This document shows, in pieces, positions 33,731-45,029 of a stretch of DNA of 64,000 bases. Positions within the stretch are counted from its first letter, which is position 1. Every line of letters starts with the position of its first letter. The stretch is from Phaeoceros laevis (Eukaryota; Anthocerotophyta; Anthocerotopsida; Notothyladales). Under the pieces are notes generated by a model that worked only from the letters and a program-made list of their open reading frames with translations, was not told where the DNA came from and ran no database searches. The stretch is taken from assembly GCA_049999765.1 (NCBI GenBank), contig JBNGIQ010009481.1, positions 600,235 through 664,234 of the forward strand, given 5' to 3'. The position numbers and the translations under genes are program-made.

Positions 33731-34665
33731 AGTCGGGACTCGGGACTCGGGAGTCGTTTGGCCTCAATTATTAGACTACCCTCGATTATCGACGAGAGGG
33801 GATTCCAGATTCGCCCTGGACTCCTAGCCAGCCAACTCATCCTGATGCGACTGCTACCTGAGCTTCGTTTTCAGCCAAAACCGAGGACTCGGGCAGCGGG
33901 CAGAACCGGACACAAAGCGATGGGATGCATACATAAAATTGGGTGGTTTTGTTTTTGAAAAATAAAAAAAAGCATTATACTGTAATGTACAGGGGCCCAT
34001 TAGCTCAGTTGGTTAGAGCGTCGTGCTAATAACAGGTTCGAAACCTGCATGGGCCATAGAATCTGAGAGAAGAGTTCAGCTTTTTAAATGTGGTGCGTGG
34101 GGTATAAACACCAAACTGCAAAGGCCCCTTTCACCTGATCGCCTTCAACGACGCCTTGTGGTTTCCTTGAAGAAGATGGACAATATGCTGTATATGTAAT
34201 GGGGCTGATCGCCGACGAACAAGGCGAGAAAATGATGAGCTTCGCACCATAATGCCAGTAAGATGTGTAGCATATTGCTCCTTCAAGGGGTTATTAGCTT
34301 TGTTTAATAAGGAAAGAACCCGCCGAAGATGTAAAAGGAGTGCAGCATGTGAGACGCTTATTATTGTGAAGGTTTCTAGTAACTTTGTTCGCCTTGGCAC
34401 AAGGAGGCGGCAACTCAGGGCCGGAGCCAGCGGGTAATACAGCAGAATTGTATGACGGTACGCCCATTCGGGTTCCCCCTGCACTGCAGCCATTAGTCTA
34501 GTAAGCTTTAGAGATCTTTCGTTTCTGCGGCGCCATACTGCACCCGTATTTTTACTCGTTTGATCGTCATCCCGAATGTTCGGCAATACATACACACACC
34601 CCACCTGGTGCCCGTGAAAAAACGTATGGGGACCATACTGCCAGGAACTGACGTGTCCAACTTGG
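33731..34665. repeat. Duplicated ~0.93-kb cassette, copy 2 (carries tRNA-Ile pseudogene)
   Basis: Similar throughout to 23518-24443. The tRNA inside has an 11-nt deletion. From 34666 to 35117, before the glyoxalase gene, I see nothing further. Confidence 0.85.
33994..34056 (+). pseudogene. tRNA-Ile pseudogene with 11-nt internal deletion
   Basis: Identical to the tRNA at 23769-23842 except that 11 nt spanning the 3' side of the anticodon stem, the variable loop and the start of the T arm are missing (63 versus 74 nt). The acceptor and D arms are intact, but the anticodon stem cannot close. Confidence 0.9.
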
Positions 34666-35117
34666 AGAGCTCACCAAGTTCTGAAAGGGGATCGACAAGG
34701 AGTGACAAAAAGCAGACAACCGATTTATGTTCAGAGCTTGGACTATTCAAACCTGTAGGGAGTAACTGTGGGTTGCAATTGTATTGCATTTCCGGCAGGT
34801 AACTGCACAGTAAGTAATTTTGATCAACCATGATGGATGATCCAAGTGGGAGGACGATATGGCCAGCCTCCAACTGAAGGTCAGACCTCCAATAGCCGGT
34901 TAATACTTGAAACAGTGTTGCAGTGTTGCGACAACACTGTGTAAACCAGTTGCTGAAGCATCGCATAGAAATGCGCACTGCGCTGTAAAACTACCTACAG
35001 ATATCAACAGTGGCTACGACTACACTCTCTTAGTTACTATTTTTACCTCCGCCGATTTGTGCAGACAGGTGAGGCACGTCGCTCAACACAACCCTTTCAA
35101 TGTTCGCAAACTTCGCT

Positions 35118-37599
35118 TCACTCCAACTCTTTCAAGAAGTCCTTATTGTCAACAAACACCTGGGTGGAACCGACATGTGTGAGACAAAAACCACGTCTTC
35201 AACAAACGTAATATCTCTAAATCGCCGAAGGGGCGTCGGTGGCTTACAGATTTCCAACCATCGGGGTCCAAGGCAGCTGTGATCTTAGTGTTGATCCCTG
35301 GTAGAGGCCCAGGCTCTCGGGTGATCTTTCCACCGGCCGCTCGGATGGCCTCTGCTGATTTGTAAACGTCGTCCGTGCCCACAGCAATCTGCAAGAGCCG
35401 CACCGGCATGTCAACGATGTACAGACAACCGTAATACCCGATTAAGACCAGGATTTGCAGTCACTCGTTTACCTGGGCGTAGGCAGTGCCTTTGTCGTAC
35501 TCGGTCACTCCGTAGTTGTAGGTCAGCTCTAGGATGGTGGTTTTGTCCTCGTCATCATACCCCAGGAAGGCCAAAGTGTACTGCAAGAGAGAACTTGGAA
35601 ACTCATCATTCGAAATTTATCCAGTAAGGAACGGTGACATTGTACTATATACACCCTCACACAAAACACTGCGGTCTCTTCACACAAGCAGAAAGGCCGC
35701 AAAGATTGGAATTGAGGTCCACAACAAACTCACGTTGTACTCAGGGACATCACGCTTCCGCAACAACTTCAAGCCAAATGCCTGCAAATGTGAACAAGTT
35801 GATCAGCACATCCCAAGCGCATGAACGCACGTTTTTTAAAATATGAAAGACCATCAGGAACTGGAAGGTTGTCTGCTGATGAAGCTCACCTTCTCGTAGT
35901 AGTTGATAGATCTGTCCAAGTCACCCACCCTAAGCATCACTTGGGCTAAGGGCTCGGGAATGCTCCCTTCCCTTTGGATCAGCTCGAACTTGTATCCAGT
36001 TGGGTCCTCAACAAATGCAATTACTGTGGATCCCCCCTTCACAGGCCCTGGCTCCCGTGCAACCTTTCCTCCCTTGCTTCTGACAAGCTCCACAGTTTTG
36101 TAGACCTGACAGGGTGCATAGGCAGATCATTGCATAAGCTTCCTAGACCAGTACTAGAGGCTTGCAAGGGTGTGCAGTGCGTGAGTGCTCACATCTTCCA
36201 CGGCGATCCCAAAGTGCCCAAAGCCTGTGCCCAAGTCATACTTATCCACACCATAATCTGCAATGCTATTCACAGTTAATACCATTGCAAACAGACCTGA
36301 CACATCGGTCAAATAAAGGACAGATGAAAGGTGAATAGTTCGAATGTGGACAGGATCTGCTCACTGTAGGTCAACTCCACAACAAAGTGGGAATCTTCCG
36401 GTCCATATCCAAGGAAGGCATTGGTGTACTTCTCCTCGGGAATGTCACGCTTTCGCAACAGCTTCATCCCCAAGGTCTCTGTGTAAAACCTGCACCAGGA
36501 AAGAGAACATAAGTTGCAGCTCTACCCTGACATCTTTGAGAAACGCCTAACGCCTTACCACCCTGTGAACAGAAACGACGAACAAACGCTGCCAAGGACA
36601 TCCTACAAAGCTCGGGTACGTACTTAATGGTCTTGTCAAGATCTCCCACTCTGTACACAACGTGGAGGAGACGTCGGTTATCATTCTTGACGAACTCCAG
36701 CAGATCGTCGCTGCTTGCAGCTTTTTCAGCTGTGCTCGGGGCAGCCATGTTTACCCCTGGAAGTGTCCTAATCGGAAATGGCCTTCCGGACAAGGGCCGA
36801 TTTTGCTCAACTACAGACAAGCAGCAGGTCACTAGCCAACCCTTTTACTCTGCCCTATGCAGCCTGTAAAGCCCAAAAGCCTCCAAGGAGAGTGAAACCC
36901 TACGCGCCATTCCCATGCTCCCAAGAGAACAGTCACATGACAACCACTCACAACCAGGTCGCACCAATCACTCCAAGCTCAAAACACCACTTGCTACACT
37001 GAGAAATCACGACCCGACCATGAAAGGCCTGCTCCCCAGCGTTGCCCTTAAACCACGGCATTGTGCAAAAAAGCAGCAAATCCGGGCGAAGCAAGAAAAC
37101 GCTACTCAACCGGGAAAATTCAACGGGGGATGTAAGGTCACTGCAGAAGCAGCTCCACAAAGCTGATCACTCAAGGAAGGCAGAGCAGACGCACAACACC
37201 ATACACAGGATCAGTCTTCACATTGCTAAGTAACCAGACCAGGTCCTATTTCAGCTCCTCGTACGGAGCAGCCTTATCTGCCCCAATACCTCCAACATTC
37301 CTCTACTGGTACCCACAACACCCCAAACATGAAAGGCAGACTCCCGTGACCACTACCGCTCCCTGCGCGCACCACCACGAGAGCAACAGCCAGCACAGGC
37401 AACGCCGCTCACAAGCAAGAGCAGTGGAAGACATACCTGAGGCAGTCGTAACCCGAAGGAGAGGGAGGCGGGGGACGCCGGTGCAAAAGCTGCAGCCGAG
37501 GGAGGAACTGCGGCGCACAGCACTGCCTGCGAGAGCTCTAGAAAGGAGAGAAGTGGCAGATGATACAGCGGTAGTACCCACTGGGAGTGTGCCGGCCAT
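35118..37599 (-). CDS. GLX1: Glyoxalase I (lactoylglutathione lyase), two-domain, plastid-targeted (nine exons)
   Basis: Converts the methylglyoxal-glutathione hemithioacetal to S-lactoylglutathione. Minus-strand exons: 37437-37599, 36624-36756, 36365-36489, 36193-36257, 35890-36105, 35734-35781, 35473-35580, 35248-35388, 35118-35159, totalling 1041 nt and 346 residues, all phases consistent. Exon 1 encodes a Ser/Ala/Arg-rich transit peptide ([20 protein letters not shown]). The first glyoxalase domain starts [20 protein letters not shown] (metal-ligand His) and holds SHFVVELTY (Glu); the second starts [19 protein letters not shown] (Gln) and holds [11 protein letters not shown] (Glu). The layout is that of plant Ni-type glyoxalase I with two fused domains. 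It ends [13 protein letters not shown], as in plant homologues. Confidence 0.95.
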
Positions 37600-38472
37600 G
37601 GCCTATTATTGAGGCTCCCGCAGCTCTCTACACCGCAATGCGGCCACGCTAGGCGCACTTTCCGATTACGCTGTACGTGATGAGATGCTTCTAATTAATT
37701 TAATGTGCACATTGTAGATTATCCTCATCATGAAGGAACGGAGGCGACTTGTCCGGCCTTCTAGCGACCACGTGTCAAACGAAAGGCCTGCTGCCAGTTT
37801 TCCGGCGCTGCAGGGGCTGGCACTTGGCCGTAAAGGAGGCCAGATGCATTCTATTATATCTGCCAGGGTACTGTTTCTGAGTTTGTGACTCGTCATGAAA
37901 TTTGTGCGATTAGGCGTGTAGTCTAACTAAGTTAGTATGTACTGCATTTGGCGTTGCATTTCACAACATGGCTGCAAGGCCCGGCAGGACCTGGCTTGCA
38001 CCGTACTTGCCGGGGCCGGCTTGCACCGTAGCCTATGCCAGTGTTTCCCTAAGTTATTACATTTTATTCGTTGGAAGAACAGATGCTGCAATGAGTGCAA
38101 TCCCATGAAACATCCGTGTTGCGGGTTCCGCTCCAATATTCAGATCAACATGACCCCTACTAGTGTGTTGCGTTTGCGTACCGTATTACATTTGATTCAA
38201 ATATCATTTATAGTATTTGCCTATACCTTTTCATCTTGGAAATCCAGATGCTGCAATGAATGCAATCTATGAAACTGGAAAGGGGAATCGCAATTTTTTG
38301 CTGCCAATGAGGTCAATCTGGCGCAAGGTCAGGTTGATGACCAGCGTGCGGCTGCCACACAAGTTTCTCTCTTTAGCTAGGGCAACGTTGTGCCCGGTCC
38401 ACTGCCCGGTCCACTGCCCGTACCTCATATACCGTATAGTGAGGCATAATGAAGTAATATGTGCATGTGCTC
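37600..38472. other. Intergenic region between glyoxalase I and the outer retroelement
   Basis: About 870 bp. It contains a short imperfect duplication (AGATGCTGCAATGARTGCAA at about 38082 and 38249) but no gene. It should include the glyoxalase promoter at its left end. Confidence 0.45.
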
Positions 38473-39213
38473 CCGTCACAGTGCAAACAGGCCGGTCAGG
38501 CCCCTTCAAATGCTGGCCTTGCCCCGACGGACGGGCTTCTCTCTCTCTCCTTCGTGGGTGCTCCTCCAGCGGTCTTGTGATGACACAAAGGTTTCGCCAC
38601 CCCTGGGAAAAGCTCACAACTCCCTTCACCGTACCTCTCCCTCAGCTTTTTATAGTCTTTCTTGAGCTGGGAAAGATCTCCTTCTCATTCAGCCCTGCTT
38701 TGCCCCGGAAGGGCAGTTACTGGTCTCGCACAAATCCCCGTGTGTCCTGGTTACTTCGTTTCACACCCAAATTGCAGATCTGAGGGCCTGAAACACATGC
38801 TAAGGAATGCAAACCGATCAAAGCACAACAAGCCCGAGGGTCACCGACACAGATTCACCGCCAATGTTTCCCTTAAAACCAAACAAGGATGATTACATCA
38901 TCAACAGAGTTCCGCAGCTTAAAGCATCTAACACCAAAACAAGGCATACTCGCCAATCCATCGAAGATTCAGGGTGCCCACAAAGTAGTCCATGGCCTCA
39001 GCTCACAGGACAAAAGCAAAAAACACCCAGCAACTCTAGCTTCCTCACCGCCTAAGTACACAACTGCCTTGGACGGCAAGGCTCTGTCAGGATGACCTGT
39101 CAGCACGAACCGCTGTACAGGCGATAGGCATCAAAGCATGCCTGCTTCTAAGCTAGGCCCTAGCAAAAACCAAAACCTACGGTCTAGCGCTCGAGTCTGG
39201 GGCAGCCCCAACA
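38473..39213 (-). repeat. 3' LTR of the outer element (outer edge altered)
   Basis: Matches 55814-56554 with few differences and ends in CCCCAACA like the other LTR. The first ~30 bp of the other LTR (starting TGTCAAGGCTCG) is not found here; the sequence before CCCGTCACAG differs. Truncation or a recombination event at the outer edge is likely. Confidence 0.8.
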
Positions 39214-42200
39214 TCTGGCAACCCCCGGCATTACTCGACCCCGCAGGTAATTACATCGCCTGATCAAAGACCCTCAGGTTGTACAAACTGCATCATCATC
39301 TTCTCAAACATCTTGAGCAATCACAAACTGTACAAGTATTGCATGAGCACTACTCTGTCACACTGCGAGCCCCGCTCCCGCCTTTCGCACCACCAACCAA
39401 CGTATGTGTTAGCTTGAGCTGGCTTACATCACTTGCCAAGTTCCCCAATAACGCAAACATCTCATTCATCCGCTTGTCTGAAGTGGTAGCTGCAGGGCTA
39501 CGCACTTCATCACGCCTCACGTTCGCAACATCCCGTCTCCTAGAAGGCCCTGCCTCCGACTCAGGCTCCCTCCTGATCCTGGATGACTCCCTAGCATAGA
39601 AGCCGGGTTCCCAGGTACTTGTGGCGATCCTGGGCCAACCCGCTGCGAGAAATGGAATGGGGTAGCAACTTTAAGCCAGTCGCGATTGGATTTTGAAACC
39701 AGCCAGCACTTGTAGTTGTCTTCCAGCTTGGTTTTGGTCATAAAGTTCCCAGAATTGACAAGCGCTCCCTCCTGGTCCTCATACAGGCTGTCAAATACCC
39801 TTATTTCATGTACCATGCGTACGAGCTACTTCCACGCCTCCGTCAGTTCAGGGTTCCAAATGAAATCAGGCTCCGTCTTCAATACAAAAGCCAGTAGTGG
39901 CTTGAGCATCTTGTACCATCCGCAAATTCTCTGAGAGTAGCCTAGGCGCCTGATTATTGCAAAGAAGATTTTCAGCTCATACTAGTCAGGCAAAATGCTG
40001 TCATTATAGGAATCCAGAGTTATTTAAAGTACTACGCTTGAGCAGGCCATCCGACACCCAATGCAAAACCATATGGGCTTTGCTACATTCAAATAGGTCT
40101 CTGAGATAGCTGTTCCATCAAATGATACTCCCCTTGCGGACAAGACTCTTCAGTATTTCAGAAGTACGTAGCCAATCCTCGATAGGGCAGTTCTCGTGGT
40201 GAGCTTCCTTCACGCAGATCCACATGGCATTTCCACATCAAAAAGTGGACGCTCCACGCGATGTGGAGCATAGTAAGTTGGATGTTGAACTGAACTCAAC
40301 AAGTCCTTAGAGGCTCCCCAGACCACCTCTTCCGACTCTTCACTTACAACACTGTCACTTTCAGTTCCGCCCATCTTGTCAAGCGAGGATACCACAGACT
40401 CCATTGCTTGACGGTTGTAGTACGCTGGCCTTCACCCATCCATGAGCTCACTTCAAAAGGGACGCATCGTCCTGACGCAAAACTTGGACCCCGGAACGCA
40501 GCCACGGGGTTCAAGTCAAAACGCAGTGATGTCTATAATGCGAAAAGCAGGCCTATTACGTTGCGGGCAGGAGATTTTGTTCTCAAACTCAACATGCGCA
40601 TATATGAGAAGAAGGAACCCGGTGCCAAGTTCAAGCCGAAATGGGAGGGTCCCTTCCTTCTGGGGAGAAATCTTTTCTGCTGGTGCTGCTCGGATTTATC
40701 ACATGCAGACCAAACAGCTTCTTGATGTAGTTAACATGTCTTTTCTTAAGAAGTGTTATACATAAGTTGCGGGAGAAGTTGAGTATCCAGGATGCCAGGG
40801 GAAAATGTGTACAGAGCACGGCTTCTCTTAGAGAAAAGACGGGATGTGTGTAAAATTTTTTTGCAGCCGCACAAGAATGGATTATGTAAGAGTTAAGAGG
40901 ATTTGTGTAGGAACCGGGGTATACTTGTATTAGAACTTGTCTAGACGGGAAAAAATACAAGTAATGATGTTTCCCGATAGTAATCGCAGTGAAGCTCATA
41001 ATGGGTGCAAGCAGTAATGTGCATACCTAGCATCAATTGTACAGGCAATGATATGTGGGATCTAGAAGCGCCGAGCGTAGATCCTTCTGGAGAAGGCGTG
41101 TGGCGTTATAATTATGTATGTAGTTTGAAAAGCTCATACAGTTAAGTTGGGGCAGCACACATTCAAGTGCCACGCTCAAGTGCCTTGCAGGAGGCATACA
41201 GATTTTTAGCAACCCACGTAGGCCAGAAGGTATCCACTCACTGCTATTTGGGGATACAGGAAGAATACATATTGGACAATATGTATGGATGATGGTGTAT
41301 ATACTTGCAATCAAATGGTCAGGAGGTGCATCGCGCCCCGAGGCAGTGCTCATAGAGGTTAAAGCTCGAGATTTGCAGACCTGTCGTGGATCATACAGAA
41401 GTGTGATGTATTCAAGGCATTCCGGGGAAAACACATCATTTCCCTGATGCTGGGCAGATATATTGTTGACATCATGTCTCGAAGGGAGGGCCTGAACCAA
41501 GCTATGAATATGTGCCAGTGAGACAGGTTGTACCAGCAAAACCAGAGGTGCATGCAGAACGTAGGATTTTTGGACGACAAGGCTAGTGTACATGGAGATG
41601 GGCGCAGTCATAATGACATTGTGCATAGGGACACTGTACAGGAGGTGAAAGACAGACATGAAATGCAGGCAAGTAGTAATCTGTGGCCAGCAAGGTTCTT
41701 ATATAAGCAGGCTGCAACAACCTATGTGGAAGGATGGATTCTTCTAGAACCTTGGATAAGCTTGAGTAGCAAGACTGGTGTGCTGGAAGTAGCAGTCCTG
41801 GCACGGAAATCTCTCGAGGACTGCCAATCTACTCTAAGTTTCACCAAGGGTTGGACCTAGGCTGGGTGTACATGGCCTGTCCTTCTCGGGTCTACTTAAG
41901 GGCAAGCCAAGACTTAGATTGAGTGTGTACATTGGTCGGGATGAGTGAGCAGCACCCTGCAGCAGAATTTGAGCTTGTGGTGCCTTTCGGTCGGGAGAGT
42001 GAAACTGCATTGTACAAAGCCGTTGTGAAGGAGATCCTGTTGGAACAGGCCAGGAAGCAGGGACTGCTTGAGTTAGAGGGTGGCCCTTGGTACAGGGGCT
42101 TGTGGGTTTCCATCTGTTCTTGTATAGAGCTCTGGATCGGGAGAAAGGGTTGAACAGTTGTGAATTTGTGAAAAACTTTTGTTGGGTGGCTGTGAATACG

Positions 42201-42393
42201 TGGAGTGTTGCCCAGGAGGCTGTGGCTAGTTGTTGGATTGCTCAGGCCATGAATAGGAGTGACCGTTGTGCTGGGATAGTGCTGATAACGGGGAAGAAGC
42301 TTGAACTTTGTCCAGTGAAGAGCTGGTTGGGGAGTCTAAGTGGTTTTGGACCAGCAAGCGTTGAGCAGAAGCAAGCCCAGGCAGGTGCTCAGC
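39214..42393. other. Retroelement-derived interior with mixed-orientation fragments
   Basis: About 3.2 kb between the 3' LTR and the integrase end. No intact gene is seen. It includes a plus-strand integrase tail (listed separately), a plus-strand TATATAAG near 41699, and short ORFs that I do not recognise, such as the one starting at 41942. The opposite orientation of some parts suggests another old insertion. Confidence 0.45.
40408..40765 (+). pseudogene. Integrase C-terminal fragment of another gypsy element, opposite strand
   Basis: Plus-strand frames read LRAGDFVLKLNMRIYEKKEP and KFKPKWEGPFLL, then in another frame AARIYHMQTKQLLDVVNMSF. These match the C-terminal GPY-like part of Ty3 integrases (a GDxVL strand followed by a KWEGPF turn). 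It lies antisense to the surrounding element, so it belongs to a separate insertion. Confidence 0.6.
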
Positions 42394-43392
42394 TTAACGC
42401 AAGACTAAATCCTGGAACATTGCTGCTTGGCACGCAACCTGCTCAGGTTCTCTTGCAGTCTCCCAAAAATGCAAGACATCCTTCTCAACGGAACTAGGCA
42501 GATGAAACTCCGCACCATATACTAAATTAAAGGGAGAGCATTGTAAGAATGCTTTTGTTTTGGTGCGATAGGCCCATAGAGCAGCCTCCAGATACAGGTC
42601 CCAGTTGGCTGGATCAGGGAATGTCACTTTCCCCAATATCTTGCAAAGCACCCCGTTGCACTTCTCATCCAATCCATTTGTGCGCGGGTGATAAGTTGTG
42701 GCCAGCTTATGTTTTACCCAGTAGAAAGCGTTAAGCTGACGGATGGAATCATTCAAGAATTCCTTTCCTCTGTCAGATACAAGCTCAACGGGACAACCAA
42801 AGAGGGTAATCACATGCGTGAAGATAAACCTGGCCATCACTTCTCCGTTCACAACAGGAACTGCTTCGGCTTCCGCCCAACGTGTGCAGTAATCAGTGGC
42901 CGTGATGATGAATCGGTTTCCTCGAGTAGAAGGGGGCAAGATTGGCCCAATCGTATCCACTCCCCATTTGGAGAAGACTGCACCAGGCATGATAGGGTAC
43001 AGATTGCCAAGCCGCAATGGAACTCTTGAAAACCTTTGACATTTTTCGCATTCAGAACAATATCTCTTGATGGACATCATCGTGCATAGTTGGCCAGAAT
43101 AACCCCGCGCGCAAGATCCTCTGAGCAGTAGCTCTCACATCGAAATGTCCACACATAGCTGATCATGTGCTTCAAACAAGACTTGTTCAATCCGCTCCCC
43201 ATGTATGCACTTCCTCCATACCTTATCTGGACCCGCCCTAAACAATGTCCAGTCAATCACACCTCTGTCCTCTCCAATTGTCGGGACAGTAGCGTATGGC
43301 TGACTGATTCTGAGCAAGTTACACTTTTGCTGCCTAGTTGCATCAGCTGGATATTGTTGGAGCACAAGTAACTTCCAAATTTTGTCATACAA
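42394..43392 (-). pseudogene. Integrase of the outer element
   Basis: Recovers a DDE core: VDTIGPILPPST (first Asp), LVSDRGKEF (second Asp), HPRTNGLDEKCN (Glu). A CSECEKCQ zinc-binding pair precedes it. The zinc-binding N-terminal region continues in another frame towards 43392. Frameshifts between the parts make it non-functional. Confidence 0.8.
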
Positions 43393-43404
43393 AGAAACAG
43401 GGTC

Positions 43405-44102
43405 TTAAATTTGTACAACCGAGACCTCCTTCTCTCCCTCACATATGTGCACACAACATTCTAAACTACATGGCTCGTTAGGGATGGGGACCATGTTTGC
43501 AGCGGCTGAAGCGTGGGCATCTACTGTCTCATTACACATGCGAGGAATTTTTACAGCCTCAAAAGCAGAAAACCGTGACATCAGGTCTTTTGCTTGTTCG
43601 AACAATGGACAAAGATTCTTGGCCTTCACCATAAAATGGTCACTCAGCTGTTGAATGATAAGCTTGCTATCGCCATGGACACGCAATCTTGTGGCTCCTG
43701 CTGCCAAGGCCACTTGCATACCCCAGATCACGGCACGGTCTCTGCCTCATTGTAGGTTGCCTTTAGAATACACTGGTGCCCTTGCGCCATTATGGTGCCA
43801 TCTGGCTGTAGTAAAATGATCCCGAGGCCTGCGCTTCTACTGGAATTCTTGCTAGCGCCATCAAACCACAGTTTCCACCAACCTTCCGGATCAATCAAAT
43901 TCAAGCAAGCATCTACTGAGACATTCATTGTCTCAGCCTCTGGGCAGCGAACCTTCTTCTGGCCCACATCTTGTTTGCGATTTGCGGCCTCAAGTTCAAC
44001 AGCAAGATCACATTCATCCTGGGATTTTGTCATCCCTGCTCCACCGGTTCCATCAACAGCCATAAAAAGGGGAAGGCCATCAAACACTACATTGCCTCTA
44101 AT
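43405..44102 (-). pseudogene. Second RNase H-like domain of the outer element
   Basis: WWKLWFDGASKNSSRSAGLG and ATYNEAE, then in the next frame LRVHGDSKLIIQQLSD, follow the D-E-D spacing of RNase H. An extra RNase H just upstream of integrase is known in Tat-type gypsy elements. The frame breaks near 43730. Its 5' part is separated from the first RNase H by the inner element. Confidence 0.75.
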
Positions 44103-44106
44103 GCCA

Positions 44107-45011
44107 TGTCGTGCCAATGTATGTCGGGAGCAGAAATGCCTGGAGAGGCCTCAAGGCCACAACTGAATGCTTGCGATCATGGTCAGTACTTGCCATTGTT
44201 AAGCTGCTCATGCCCATTACACACAAGCACAGAAAAGAACCAAAAGAATGTCTAGACCCATTTATAGAGTGCTCCTTTGCATGCGAATACATAAAAAGGA
44301 GCTTACAGTACTCACATCTGTGGGGAGCCTAGCCGAATTCCCGAGCAAGCGCACCCAACAATGCGGAAATCTTGATAGCGGTGATGCAACAATCAGATTA
44401 CAACTGCGGACATCTACACGCAGCTCTTGCTTACACGCCGGAACTTGCTAAGAATGCCGATAACGAGCGGCAACCTGCTTAACTAAAGCCTTCCTCTCTC
44501 TTGAGCAGCTGCTGCCGCCAGCGCGAGAATCATGCCATATAATCCGGTGACTTAACTAGAGACCCTAGCTAACGGCCTCAACATGTCCTTACAGGACTTT
44601 AATAATGCCGAGATACAAACTGGTCGATCGTCAGCCAGTACAGCTGAAGCGCCAACGCGCGTAATCGTTTGCGTGGTCAGCAAAATAGCATACACGAAGG
44701 GACATTCGCACCATTACAAGAAATGCCATATGTAAACAGCATAAAGACATGGAATGCGGGAAAGTAAAAGAACCTGTACCAGCAGCTAAGTAGCTAACTG
44801 AGGTATGCTCTACCATACAGGGTAACCCAGCTGGCGATGTGGGCTACCACAGCCCGACAGCTGTCGTGCCAATGTATGTCGGGAGCAGAAATGCCTCAAG
44901 GCCACAACAGAATGCTTGCGATCATGGTCAGTACCTGCCATTGTTAAGCTGCACATGCCCATTACACACAAGCACAGAAAAGAACCAAAAGAATGTCTAG
45001 GCCCATTTATA
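44107..45011. repeat. Inner element terminal repeats A1-B-gc-A2
   Basis: A1 (44107-44266) and A2 (44862-45011) are near-identical except for a 10-bp length difference. Each starts TGTCGTGCCAATGTATGTCG and ends CCCATTTATA. B (44267-44859) lies between them and ends CCCGACA. The B/A2 joint CGACA-GC-TGTCG (44855-44866) is a perfect 12-bp palindrome. After A2 the coding part begins with a run of C (poly-G on the minus strand), placed as a polypurine tract would be. Read on the minus strand, A starts TATAAATGGG, a possible core promoter. Confidence 0.85.
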
Positions 45012-45029
45012 CCCCCCCCAGCTCTGAGA

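Noticed and set aside
44107-45011. Interpretation as a solo LTR next to an unrelated insertion
   Set aside because: The diverged copy at 60.0-60.8 kb has the same A-B-nn-A-coding order and the A/B and A/coding junctions fall at the same place, so the arrangement is more likely a property of the family.
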